DNA from: CAZVWH01 sp964631175
GTDB taxonomy: Bacteria; Planctomycetota; Phycisphaerae; Sedimentisphaerales; Anaerobacaceae
DNA: 64,000 bases
NCBI GenBank assembly: GCA_964631175.1
Contig: CAZVWH010000001.1
Coordinates: 1 to 64,000, forward strand
Direction: 5' to 3'
The position numbers and the translations under genes are program-made. Positions 43,250 to 51,572 of the stretch are shown piece after piece. Numbering within the stretch: the first letter of the stretch is position 1; each line of letters opens with the position of its first letter. A model generated the notes under the pieces. The model worked only from the letters and a program-made list of their open reading frames with translations. It was not told where the DNA came from and did not search any database.

Positions 43250-44548
43250 TTATCTTCCACTCAGCCACTGTTCGCAGAAGATAATCAGATCACTAATTCC
43301 AACGGCGTTATCTTTATCCAAATCGGCTGGGTTATTGCCACCTTCCGGTATCATCCAGAACTGGGCTAAATAGCTGAAATCTTCCATTCCTACCCCATCC
43401 GGACAAAGCCAATCAGCCGCTGGTATCTGCCAAGTCAGCCTCGGATAATCTGTGCCTTCGCAAATCGACCAAATATCCTCAGTTCCGTTTGCTTTCTCAC
43501 CGACAAAATCCCAGCCAGCATTTGTGAAAGTGCTCCTGGTTTTCATCTCGGCTGTTGTCTTATCCATCCCACCATCGCTTGTAGTCTGTTCGGAAGTTTC
43601 GACATCCCAGAAACATGTGATAATAGTACATCCCCGATTATATCCCACCAGACCACCAACATAAAGATTACCGTTGACTGAACTAGTAGCATAACAATTG
43701 GTGATATTGGCGGATTCATAGGTAAATCCCACTAGACCACCAACATATTGATTTCCGCTGGCCGTGCCGGTGGTATAACAGTCGGTGAGGTTGCCGCCAG
43801 AATTCTCTCCCACAAGGCCACCAACATCAGCACTGCCGATGACCAAACCGGTAGCATAACAAGTTGTAATGTTACCATAACTATTATCTCCAATCAGGCC
43901 ACCGATAGAAATATCTCCTATTACAGTGCTAGTAGCGTAACAGGCTATGAAGCTGCCAAAAAAGGTGTCTCCCACCAGGCCGCCGACAGACCACTCACTA
44001 CCGCTGACTAAGCCGCTGGCGGAACAGTTAGTGAGATTGCCACCCACATTTCCCCCCACCAGGCCACCAACATATTTGTTTCCACTGATCGAACCGATGG
44101 CACAACAGTCCGTAAGGCTGCCGCCATTGTCTCCTACTAAGCTACCGACATAATTTTTGCCAGTAATCGCGATGTTATTTATGCAAAGGTTTCGTATTTG
44201 TCCAACAGACTGCACACAACTAAACAGGCCGACATAATTGCTGTTGGGCATGTTTATCACTGCATTGCTGATGATATGGCCGTTGCCGTCAAAGACACCG
44301 GTAAACATGTTGCTAAGATTACCGATCGGAAATAAGGCGACCCCCTTCAAGTCCAGGTCGGCTGTCAGGATAAAATGTTTATTCCAGTCGTCCGAGGTAT
44401 TCATCAAAGTTTGCCAGTCGGCAACCGTAGCAATTTGGTAAGGATTTTCCTCTGTGCCGGAGCCGCCGGAATAATGGGCCTGACAGACCGCGATAAAATC
44501 GAATAGAAAAATTAAGACTATTAAGAAAGTAAGACTAGACTTACACAT
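43250..44548 (-). CDS. Secreted GLUG-repeat protein with dockerin-like tail
   Basis: The 432-residue product has a signal peptide ending AVCQA. It then shows PYQIATVADWQTLMN, a cell-surface module, and about eight GLUG repeats of the form VGGLVGDNSYGNITTCYATG. A GWDFVGEKANGTEDIW stretch leads to a dockerin-like tail with DLDKDNAVGISDLIIFCEQW. GLUG repeats are known from surface adhesins and peptidases; no catalytic motif was seen. The last 302 coding bases are identical to those of the gene at 44600. Confidence 0.87.
   Translation of the reverse strand: MCKSSLTFLIVLIFLFDFIAVCQAHYSGGSGTEENPYQIATVADWQTLMNTSDDWNKHFILTADLDLKGVALFPIGNLSNMFTGVFDGNGHIISNAVINMPNSNYVGLFSCVQSVGQIRNLCINNIAITGKNYVGSLVGDNGGSLTDCCAIGSISGNKYVGGLVGGNVGGNLTNCSASGLVSGSEWSVGGLVGDTFFGSFIACYATSTVIGDISIGGLIGDNSYGNITTCYATGLVIGSADVGGLVGENSGGNLTDCYTTGTASGNQYVGGLVGFTYESANITNCYATSSVNGNLYVGGLVGYNRGCTIITCFWDVETSEQTTSDGGMDKTTAEMKTRSTFTNAGWDFVGEKANGTEDIWSICEGTDYPRLTWQIPAADWLCPDGVGMEDFSYLAQFWMIPEGGNNPADLDKDNAVGISDLIIFCEQWLSGR
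43261..43562. repeat. 302-base module identical to 44611-44912
   Basis: The two stretches agree base for base by eye over 302 positions at an offset of 1350. They encode the C-terminal module and dockerin-like tail of the two GLUG proteins. Similarity drops sharply at both borders. Confidence 0.85.
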
Positions 44549-44599
44549 TTCTTGCCCTCATAAGTAAATCAAATCCTTTCATCTTTTTCGGTTCGTGAA

Positions 44600-46723
44600 T
44601 TATCTTGTCCTCAGCCACTGTTCGCAGAAGATAATCAGATCACTAATTCCAACGGCGTTATCTTTATCCAAATCGGCTGGGTTATTGCCACCTTCCGGTA
44701 TCATCCAGAACTGGGCTAAATAGCTGAAATCTTCCATTCCTACCCCATCCGGACAAAGCCAATCAGCCGCTGGTATCTGCCAAGTCAGCCTCGGATAATC
44801 TGTGCCTTCGCAAATCGACCAAATATCCTCAGTTCCGTTTGCTTTCTCACCGACAAAATCCCAGCCAGCATTTGTGAAAGTGCTCCTGGTTTTCATCTCG
44901 GCTGTTGTCTTACCCGTCCCACCGGCGCTGGTAGTCCATCCGGAAGCTTCAATATCCCAGAAACACACGGTGAGGCTACCATAATTCTGCCCTAATAGAC
45001 CACCGACAGAACTGTTTCCCTCGACCGAGCCGGTGGCGTAACAAGCGGTGAGGATACCCCTACTCTCACCCACCAAGCCACCGACACCTGAATTGGCTCC
45101 GCTGACCGAGCCGTTGGCATAACAGGCAGTGATGCTGCCATAACTATTATCTCCAACCAGGCCGCCGACATCCCAATTCCCATAGACTGAGCCGGTGGCA
45201 TAACAGGTAGTTAAGCTGCCTCTATAATTTAATCCCACCAGAATACCGACATCATTATCGCCGCTGACCGTGCCGGTGGCATAACAGACGGTGAGAGTGC
45301 CACTATTATTACCTACCAAGCCACCAGAATGATTTCTGCCGTTAATCACGATGTCCTCTACGCCTAAATTTTGGATACGGCCGTCCTCGCCTAAATAACC
45401 GAATAGTCCGACGTTATCGCTGCTGGGTATATTTACATCTGCATTGCGGACAATATGTCCATTGCCCTCGAAAGTCCCTATAAAAGGCCCCAAATCACCA
45501 ATAGGGTAAAGCGTAATTCCGAATAAGTCCAAGTCGTCCAGCAAAACGATATGTTTATCCAGAATTGAAGTATGCCAGCTCAGAAGGGCAAAATCCGAAG
45601 CTGCCCATATCTGATAAGGATCTTCTACGGTACCACTACCCAAAAGAGGAATGGACTCGGGTTCAGGTATGGGGACACCGCCGGTATTTTCCCAGTCTAA
45701 GCGAGGACAATCCTGTCCATCGTTGATGACCCAGCCTTTTCCTGCCCATTCGGCGTTGCGGTAAATAGCCAGAGATTTCATCTCGCTGGTGGTCAAGCCT
45801 TTGCCCCCATAAGCACTGCCCGTCTGGCCAGACGTTTCGACGTCCCAGAAACATGCGGTGAGGGAGCCAGAATTACATCCCATCAGGCCACCAGAACGGA
45901 TTCCACTTATTACCGAGCCGTTGGCGTAACAGGCAGTGAGGCTGCCAGAATTATTTCCAACCAGGCCACCGACAATTTCGTCTCCCCTGACAGAGCTGGT
46001 GGCATAACAGGCTTCAATGCCGCCGGAATTCCATCCCACCAAGCCGCCGACACCAAATTTTCCGCTGACCAAGCCATCAGCATAACAAGCGGTCAAAATG
46101 CTACCATATTCAATATATCCTAACAGTCCGCCAACAAAATCATCTCCTCTGACAGAGCCGGTGGCATAACAGGCAGTGATGGTGGCACCCCAATTATACC
46201 CCACAAGGCCTCCAACATTTTCACTTCCAATGACCGAACCTTTGACGTAACAGGTGGTGAGGCTGCTAAGATAACCAATATTTCCTACAAGGCAGCCAAC
46301 ATAATTTTTGCCGGTAACCTCGATGTTCTCTACGCAGAGGTCACATATTTGTCCAGGACAATCCACTCGACCAAATAGTCCGACGACATTGCTGCCGGGC
46401 ATATTCACGTCTGCGTTGCGGATGATATGCCCATTGCCGTCAAAGACACCGGTAAAGTAGTTATTACTATTGCCGATGGGAGATAGATTGATCCCCTGCA
46501 AATCCAAGTCGGCTGTCAGGATAAAATGCTTATTCCAATCGTCCGGGGTATTCATCAAACTCTGCCAGTCAGCGACCGAACTAATCTGATAAGGATTTGC
46601 CTCCGCGCCTGAGCCGCCGGGGTATTGGGCTTGGCAGATCGAAGCAAAAGTGAGTAAAAAAATCAGGACTATCAAAAGAGTAAAACGAGCCTGATACAAT
46701 TCTTGCCCTCCTACGTAAGTCAA
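44600..46723 (-). CDS. Larger secreted GLUG-repeat protein with dockerin-like tail
   Basis: The 707-residue product has a signal peptide ending ASICQA and two successive arrays of GLUG repeats, each introduced by a PYQI...W module and an FDGNGHIIRNADVNMPGSN/FEGNGHIVRNADVNIPSSD motif. Between them a DVETSGQTGSAYGGKGLT segment marks a domain boundary, so the gene looks like an internal duplication of the 43250 type. The tail (WLCPDGVGMEDFSYLAQFWM, then DLDKDNAVGISDLI) is identical to that neighbour. It is 51 bases upstream of it on the same strand. A role in adhesion or cell-surface display is inferred. Confidence 0.87.
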   Translation of the reverse strand: MTYVGGQELYQARFTLLIVLIFLLTFASICQAQYPGGSGAEANPYQISSVADWQSLMNTPDDWNKHFILTADLDLQGINLSPIGNSNNYFTGVFDGNGHIIRNADVNMPGSNVVGLFGRVDCPGQICDLCVENIEVTGKNYVGCLVGNIGYLSSLTTCYVKGSVIGSENVGGLVGYNWGATITACYATGSVRGDDFVGGLLGYIEYGSILTACYADGLVSGKFGVGGLVGWNSGGIEACYATSSVRGDEIVGGLVGNNSGSLTACYANGSVISGIRSGGLMGCNSGSLTACFWDVETSGQTGSAYGGKGLTTSEMKSLAIYRNAEWAGKGWVINDGQDCPRLDWENTGGVPIPEPESIPLLGSGTVEDPYQIWAASDFALLSWHTSILDKHIVLLDDLDLFGITLYPIGDLGPFIGTFEGNGHIVRNADVNIPSSDNVGLFGYLGEDGRIQNLGVEDIVINGRNHSGGLVGNNSGTLTVCYATGTVSGDNDVGILVGLNYRGSLTTCYATGSVYGNWDVGGLVGDNSYGSITACYANGSVSGANSGVGGLVGESRGILTACYATGSVEGNSSVGGLLGQNYGSLTVCFWDIEASGWTTSAGGTGKTTAEMKTRSTFTNAGWDFVGEKANGTEDIWSICEGTDYPRLTWQIPAADWLCPDGVGMEDFSYLAQFWMIPEGGNNPADLDKDNAVGISDLIIFCEQWLRTR
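44611..44912. repeat. 302-base module identical to 43261-43562
   Basis: See 43261-43562; this is the copy in the larger gene. Confidence 0.85.
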
Positions 46724-46996
46724 ACCTTTTCAACCTTCTGAGCTTATGAGAGTTCCCATGCTACTCTGCGAAGCGCTATGTAGCACGAGATAATATCCGC
46801 TTGGAAGCTCTGCTTTGCCTGATAATATAATACACAATCTACCTTGAAAAATCAATTTTTTTACCTTGATTTCAGGTCAAAATGTCGGCAGTCACATATA
46901 TACAAATTCAACAATTGCTCTTATTACAGGTGACACGGAGTATATAGGATGCTTTTTTGAGTTTTAAGTCTTGAGTTTTGAATTGTGATTCCCCGC

Positions 46997-47308
46997 TTAT
47001 GGGGAGGACTTGTAAATAATCTTGCCATGTTTCAGCACGTTCTCCAGAAATCCGCTTTTGTCGTTTTCACGGCATAAGAGCACCGGTTCTATACGTTTAT
47101 TTACTGTACGCACAAGATTAAACAAATCGGCGCTTGTCTTAAGATAATCACCACGAAATTTATCCACCACAACAGCTATATCTATGTCACTGTTTTTTTT
47201 GGCGGTACCTCTAGCATGTGAGCCGTAAAGTATCACCATGCTGACAGGCATAAAACCCTTTACTTTTTGGGCGTAAAGTTTGGCTATTTCAACAACTTTT
47301 TTATCCAT
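46997..47308 (-). CDS. Minimal nucleotidyltransferase (MNT antitoxin type)
   Basis: ATG at 47308 gives 103 residues with the nucleotidyltransferase signature ILYGSHARGTAKKNSDIDIAVV (GS...R, DxD metal ligands). Such proteins pair with HEPN proteins in toxin-antitoxin modules, adenylylating the HEPN toxin at a tyrosine. Its gene overlaps the 3' end of the HEPN gene by 25 bases, so translation was probably coupled. The active-site residues are intact here, whereas the partner gene has a stop codon. Confidence 0.85.
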   Translation of the reverse strand: MDKKVVEIAKLYAQKVKGFMPVSMVILYGSHARGTAKKNSDIDIAVVVDKFRGDYLKTSADLFNLVRTVNKRIEPVLLCRENDKSGFLENVLKHGKIIYKSSP

Positions 47309-47679
47309 GAGTAAAATTTCTTTGTTCTCATATAAAGCTCTTCGCACTTCCTGGCATTGAGCACTTTCAACAAAAGCTCTCTGTCTTCAGGATAACGAGC
47401 CTGTATATTAAGCGGCATAAGCTCATTGAAAAGCGAAAAATGCTCTTGGTTGGCGTGCTTGTCAAATTTTGATTTTTCTGAAAGCAACAGAAGATTATGA
47501 CTATAAGGAGGTTCTTTTTTCTGAGTATGCCAGAAGTAAGATTTCAGACATTTCTCTACCACCTAATGATAAAGAATACCAACATACAGAAACCTTTTTG
47601 ATTCCAGCATCGCTTTCGCACTGGCTAAATCGTAATCCGCGATATCCAGCCAGTAATCAATTTTCTTTTTCGTATTCAT
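47284..47679 (-). pseudogene. HEPN-domain gene with an in-frame amber codon
   Basis: A full-length frame from ATG at 47679 (AAAGGG upstream) reads MNTKKKIDYWLDIADYDL, ASAKAMLESKRFLYVGILYH, TAG, then VVEKCLKSYFWHTQKKEPPYSH and on to KKLLK. The amber codon at 47563-47565 replaces the Gln expected in the conserved YHQVVEKxLKA segment (CAG to TAG). The reading frame is otherwise intact and the following MNT gene is whole. A GTG at 47562 would give a shortened 92-residue product lacking the N-terminal helix. Either the toxin has been inactivated, or the amber codon is suppressed or an assembly error. Confidence 0.85.
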
Positions 47680-47990
47680 TAAATCCCTTTAAATCCAAAT
47701 ATTCAATCCATCTTTTCTACCCTCGATAAAATTATACTATATCCATACGGCAATAACTAAGAACAAAATGTCAAATTTGCGTTTGGCATCGGTGGTTTTT
47801 TATCTTAAATATTTAGTAGAGATGTTTGCATGGGACGGCTGGGGGGATGACCGATGCTACTGCTGAAAAGCAGCGCTTCCACGCTCTGCAGTTCATCCTT
47901 CGCTGTACCTACTACAGAGAAGGATACTACGGAGGATGGATCGCTGCGAAGCACGAGTAAAATCGCTGCCTTTATATGTTGGGGGGATTA
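47680..47990. other. Intergenic region with repeat words
   Basis: These 311 bases contain a mosaic of CATCCTTCG, CTACTACAG, GAAGGATACTACGGAGG words (about 47895-47940) like those at 2640-2670 and 53381-53417. GGGGGG precedes the next gene's ATG. No gene was found. Confidence 0.45.
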
Positions 47991-48248
47991 ATGAGGCGCT
48001 GGGCAACCAAAGTGGTATTTTTTCTAATTGTCTATTTTGCAGGTTTTGCAACCGCAATCTATACTCTTGCACCTGTACCCGAAAATCGGGTTCATAAATC
48101 TAATGAAAAAAAATTTATACATTCGCCCATTAAATCGGACGAATTTGCGAAATCTTTCAACCAAGGGATGCACAAGTGTGTTGATTTCGGCAAAGACGCT
48201 GCCTGTCGTGCGGGCAAACTCATAAAGCAAAAGCTAAATGAAAAGTAG
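47991..48248 (+). CDS. Small single-helix membrane protein
   Basis: This 85-residue protein starts MRRWATKVVFFLIVYFAGFATAIYTLAP, one membrane helix, then a basic polar tail with DFGKDAACRAGKLIKQKL. ATG at 47991 is preceded by GGGGGG. No family was recognised. The intact frame and leader, and the good start context, support a real gene. Confidence 0.6.
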   Translation: MRRWATKVVFFLIVYFAGFATAIYTLAPVPENRVHKSNEKKFIHSPIKSDEFAKSFNQGMHKCVDFGKDAACRAGKLIKQKLNEK

Positions 48249-48330
48249 TTCCAAGCCGTAGGGCTGAGAAGAAACGCATAATCTTATCGTTCGGAGGGGT
48301 GGTCATATAGTAGTCCCGATTTATCGGGAT

Positions 48331-48360
48331 TGGCCGTGGGTCGGGAAGAACCCACGGCCA
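48331..48360 (+). terminator. Terminator-like hairpin
   Basis: TGGCCGTGGGT pairs with ACCCACGGCCA around CGGGAAGA. AATTTTTG follows. Upstream a second hairpin, CCCGATTTATCGGG, is present. It lies 82 bases past the small membrane protein gene. The rest of 48249-48674 holds the dispersed hairpin at 48470-48563 and CCGGACAGGACAGG words. Confidence 0.6.
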
Positions 48361-48469
48361 AATTTTTGCGCTTCGCAAAAAACGATGCAGAAAACATGAA
48401 AAATCAACCCGCCAAAGGCGGATAAAAATGGAAAAGTCAAAATGACGTATTAAAATGCAAAATGTAATT

Positions 48470-48563
48470 GTCATTGCGAGCCCGAATAACGTGAGGACGC
48501 GGCAATCTCCTACCTTCGGATGGTCGAGATTGCTTCGTCGGCCTTTGGCCTCCTCGCAATGAC
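48470..48563. repeat. GTCATTGCGAG...CTCGCAATGAC dispersed hairpin
   Basis: Outer arms GTCATTGCGAG and CTCGCAATGAC, inner arms GGCAATCTC and GAGATTGC. A second copy is at 58873-58948. Such hairpins are known from many bacterial genomes as intergenic repeats. Confidence 0.8.
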
Positions 48564-48674
48564 GTTTTATGTCGTTGTTCTACGTGTAATCCTTCGACTT
48601 AGCTCTCGTCTCGGCAAAGCGCCTATCCGTAGCCGGACAGGACAGGTTTTGATGTTTGATATTTAACTTTTGAT

Positions 48675-49361
48675 ATGGTGCTATTGTATGGTCTGATATT
48701 TGATGTTGACGGGGTGATTGCCGATACCGAGCCGGTAAACGCCAAAGTTACCATCAAGGTTTTCGAGGACATGTTCGGCTTAAAAAGTGTCAAGCCGGAT
48801 GATTTTGCAGCCGGTATAGGCAGAGGGGCCGAAAAATATGTTAAGGCAGCAGCCGACGTACATGGCTTGAATTTGACCGATGAGCAGATAAAAGCCGCGG
48901 CTCAGTTGCGTGAGCAGTATCTGATAAAAGCGATGCAGGAAGAACCGCTGCCTGCTTTTCCGGGTGTACTGGAGTTGATAAACGGAGCATTGCAAAGAAA
49001 GGACTTTCGTTTAGCCATTGCTACATCCGCAACGCTTGAGCTATCTCGTGCTATTTTAGAATCTGCAAAGGTCCCCTACCAAAAGATGGTCTATGTCACC
49101 GGAAGCGAAATCAAGCGAAAAAAGCCCGACCCGGAACTTTTCCTTGTCGCTGCAAGTCGTATGGGTATTTTGCCTGCCAATTGTGTGGTTTTTGAAGATG
49201 CTCCGAGCGGCGTACAGGCCGCCAAAGCCGCAGGCGCTAAGTGTATCGCAGTGACGAATTCCACAACCGCAGATAATCTCTATCAAGCTGATTTAATCTG
49301 TGATTCCCTTGAAAAGATTGACCTCCCTATAATCACAAAACTAATCGATAAAAATGTTTAG
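48675..49361 (+). CDS. HAD-family phosphatase, beta-phosphoglucomutase-like
   Basis: This 228-residue HAD hydrolase has GLIFDVDGVIADTEP (motif I, DxD), a helical cap, IATSATLELSRAIL (motif II), GSEIKRKKPDPELFLVAA (motif III Lys) and VVFEDAPSGVQAAKAAG (motif IV). This pattern fits sugar-phosphate phosphatases or beta-phosphoglucomutases. The substrate is undetermined. The 3' 190 bases and about 250 bases beyond the stop are duplicated 511 bases downstream. Confidence 0.92.
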   Translation: MVLLYGLIFDVDGVIADTEPVNAKVTIKVFEDMFGLKSVKPDDFAAGIGRGAEKYVKAAADVHGLNLTDEQIKAAAQLREQYLIKAMQEEPLPAFPGVLELINGALQRKDFRLAIATSATLELSRAILESAKVPYQKMVYVTGSEIKRKKPDPELFLVAASRMGILPANCVVFEDAPSGVQAAKAAGAKCIAVTNSTTADNLYQADLICDSLEKIDLPIITKLIDKNV

Positions 49362-49681
49362 CCCCTGACTGTAAATAAGGTGTATGTTTTAAGCATATAG
49401 TCTTTTTGATTAATCAAAAGGACTATATCAATTTTACTGCAACATACCTTAGAGGGATTTGGAAACTATCGACAACTGACGTGTGGCAGCCCCAAGCGTA
49501 ACGGCTCGACTGAGCTCGCCGAAGTCTTGGGGATGGCTGAACTCTTTAGTGATAAGCGACCATGGACATCCCTCAGAGATGACGCTGCCACCCTTCGCGA
49601 GATACGCCTGTCCCGAGCAAAGCCTACTCTGAGCAACGTCGAAGAGTCGAGGAAAGCGACGAGAGACGAGATACTGTTTTG
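49171..49681. repeat. 511-base unit, first copy
   Basis: The unit begins within the 3' end of the HAD gene (TGCCTGCCAA at 49171) and runs to the next copy at 49682. It includes the gene end, a palindromic element and about 240 more bases. Copy 2 matches from 49682 to about 50120 with scattered changes (for example GTAACGG to ACAGCGG). Confidence 0.85.
49376..49451. repeat. Long palindromic element within the duplicated unit, copy 1
   Basis: Outer arms TAAGGTGTATGTT and AACATACCTTA enclose a 34-base near-perfect palindrome at 49395-49428 centred on TGATTAATCA. It may be a terminator of the HAD gene or a small mobile hairpin. The second copy is at 49887-49962. Confidence 0.8.
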
Positions 49682-49872
49682 TGCCTGCCAATTGTGTGGT
49701 TTTTGAAGATGCTCCGAGCGGCGTACAGGCCGCCAAAGCCGCAGGCGCTAAGTGTATCGCAGTGACGAATTCCACAACCGCAGATAATCTCTATCAAGCT
49801 GATTTAATCTGTGATTCCCTTGAAAAGATTGACCTCCCTATAATCACAAAACTAATCGATAAAAATGTTTAG
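49682..49872 (+). pseudogene. Duplicated 3' fragment of the HAD gene
   Basis: This 63-codon piece repeats the end of the HAD gene from LPANCVVFEDAPSGVQ to KLIDKNV without change in the encoded residues. It has no start signal of its own and lacks motifs I-III, so it is a by-product of the tandem duplication. Confidence 0.9.
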
Positions 49873-50120
49873 CCCCTGACTGTAAATAAGGTGTATGTTT
49901 TAAGCATATAGTCTTTTTGATTAATCAAAAGGACTATATCAATTTTACTGCAACATACCTTAGAGGGATTTGGAAACTATCGACAACTGACGTGTGGCAG
50001 CCCCAAGCACAGCGGCTCGACTGAGCTCGCCGAAGTCTTGGGGATGGCTGAATTCTTTAGTGATAAGCGACCATCGACAAGTCCTTCGGCCTTGACGCTG
50101 CCAACCTCTACAAGATACGA
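49682..50120. repeat. 511-base unit, second (partial) copy
   Basis: This copy is shorter at its right end; similarity ends near GATACG at about 50115. It carries the second palindromic element at 49887-49962. Confidence 0.8.
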
Positions 50121-50346
50121 GTGATAAAATACGAGCCGAAACTTTTTTGGCTGACCATCTTTACTTGACCAATGCGCCATGATACGCTCTTAGACATAAG
50201 TAAGTGAGAACCAGATGTATGCTAGACATAAGAGAATCATACGGACGGATCGGCGATAACGAAGGCTGCTTCGACATCGAGTTCCGGCAGCGGATTAGAA
50301 AGACACAACGTAATGGTGGAGTGGACTTTTGGCATAGGAGATAACA

Positions 50347-50640
50347 ATGGACCGAAAGACGAAACGCTTTTTGAAATGGGTAACGCTGGCAGGTTTTGCC
50401 GTGGCTTTGCTGCTCTATGCAGAGGGCTGCAAGAGAAAATCGCCGGCGGCGACACCCCCTACCACGACCCAACCGGAGACTCAGGCTAAACCGGCAGAGC
50501 CGCCAGACAAGGATGAAATGCCCAAGGCGGCGCATGAGCCACCAGCCCAAGAGGCAAAACCGACTCCGGTAACTCTGAAGAAGTGGCTGGAGGACAAGGA
50601 GGTTGTGGCGTTAGTCAGTAATGACTCGAATTCGCTTTGA
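50347..50640 (+). CDS. Small proline-rich lipoprotein or secreted protein
   Basis: This 97-residue product has a basic start (MDRKTKRFLKW), a hydrophobic segment (VTLAGFAVALLLY) and a cysteine (AEGC) that could be lipidated, though Glu at -2 is unusual for a lipobox. A Pro/Thr/Glu-rich linker follows (SPAATPPTTTQPETQ). The C-terminal KKWLEDKEVVALVSNDSNS has no family I recognise. GGAG lies 5 bases upstream of the ATG. The 200 bases on either side hold nothing clear. Confidence 0.55.
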   Translation: MDRKTKRFLKWVTLAGFAVALLLYAEGCKRKSPAATPPTTTQPETQAKPAEPPDKDEMPKAAHEPPAQEAKPTPVTLKKWLEDKEVVALVSNDSNSL

Positions 50641-50828
50641 CTACCTGGAGTTTTCCTTGCTGAGGTTCAGATTATACAGAGCGAATAGCCGGTTCCAAAG
50701 TTTGCCTTATGCCCGGTGTTGGGCACGATGACAGGAATGGTATGAAATCCTTTGGAGCGCCTTACACGAATACGGAAGGAAATTATAACTTTCTTTGAGG
50801 TTTGCCGAAAGAAACGTGGATTCAAGGG

Positions 50829-51557
50829 CTACGCGGAGTTTGGGGCTAGGTCAATCACGGTTGCAGAGGGAAGTTTCTGTGTGATGATCTCGGCGGCGAG
50901 GTTGGTCCATTTCTTGCAGCCATCCAGTACGACACTATCACTACTGGCTACAATTAAATCGGTTTTTATCAACTCCGCATCGGGGCTGAATAAAAGTTGA
51001 ATCTCCCAACTCCAATCATTCTTTTGAGCTAATTCACCGATTAGTTTTTTCAATCGGCCGCTATTGGAAACCGGGCTATCCAACAGCCAGAGGACTTTTA
51101 TTACGCCAATATCTTTTAGAAATCCGCCTATAAGCTGCACAGCCGGTATTGTTTCCGTTACTTTGCGGTATGTTCCATGGATGCTCGCCAAATCCCGGAA
51201 ACAGCCGTCACGGCCTTTGAAAATCACGCCGCTGCTCATTGCAGCCTCGATGGTTATAAGGATATTGTAGCCATCAATGGCAATAGGTTGACCAACCAAG
51301 TCAGAAATTTTAACTTCACGCTGGTTGCGAGAGGCAAGCTGCTGGTCGGAGCAGGCACTTCGCATAATAGCTAATCTTTGTCTCTCGGTAAGTGAGAATC
51401 TGTCACCGACTAATTTCAGGGCACTTTTTTTTGCATAACCCTTCGTCAGTAAAAGCGAGAAGTCACTCAGCGCAGACCTCAAATCGCCGATTTTGTCGTC
51501 GGCGAATAATTTCTCATCTGCCGGATGCGGCCCCCTATGGATACGCCTATCAGGCAT
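50829..51557 (-). CDS. DUF434 domain protein
   Basis: This 242-residue protein matches DUF434. Landmarks are MPDRRIHRGPHPADEKLF, SLTERQRLAIMRSACSDQQL and VGQPIAIDGYNILITIEAAM, followed by FRDLASIHGTYRKV and VLWLLDSPVSNSGRLKK. The DGYN and LLDSPVSNSG segments resemble PIN/NYN-type nuclease sites, so RNA or DNA cleavage is possible (inference). It is 15 bases downstream of the AsmA-like gene on the same strand, probably in one operon. Confidence 0.85.
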   Translation of the reverse strand: MPDRRIHRGPHPADEKLFADDKIGDLRSALSDFSLLLTKGYAKKSALKLVGDRFSLTERQRLAIMRSACSDQQLASRNQREVKISDLVGQPIAIDGYNILITIEAAMSSGVIFKGRDGCFRDLASIHGTYRKVTETIPAVQLIGGFLKDIGVIKVLWLLDSPVSNSGRLKKLIGELAQKNDWSWEIQLLFSPDAELIKTDLIVASSDSVVLDGCKKWTNLAAEIITQKLPSATVIDLAPNSA

Positions 51558-51572
51558 GAGGTGTCTCCTGGA

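Noticed and set aside
49682..49872. Second HAD-like gene
   Set aside because: It lacks a start signal and motifs I-III; it is part of the tandem duplication.
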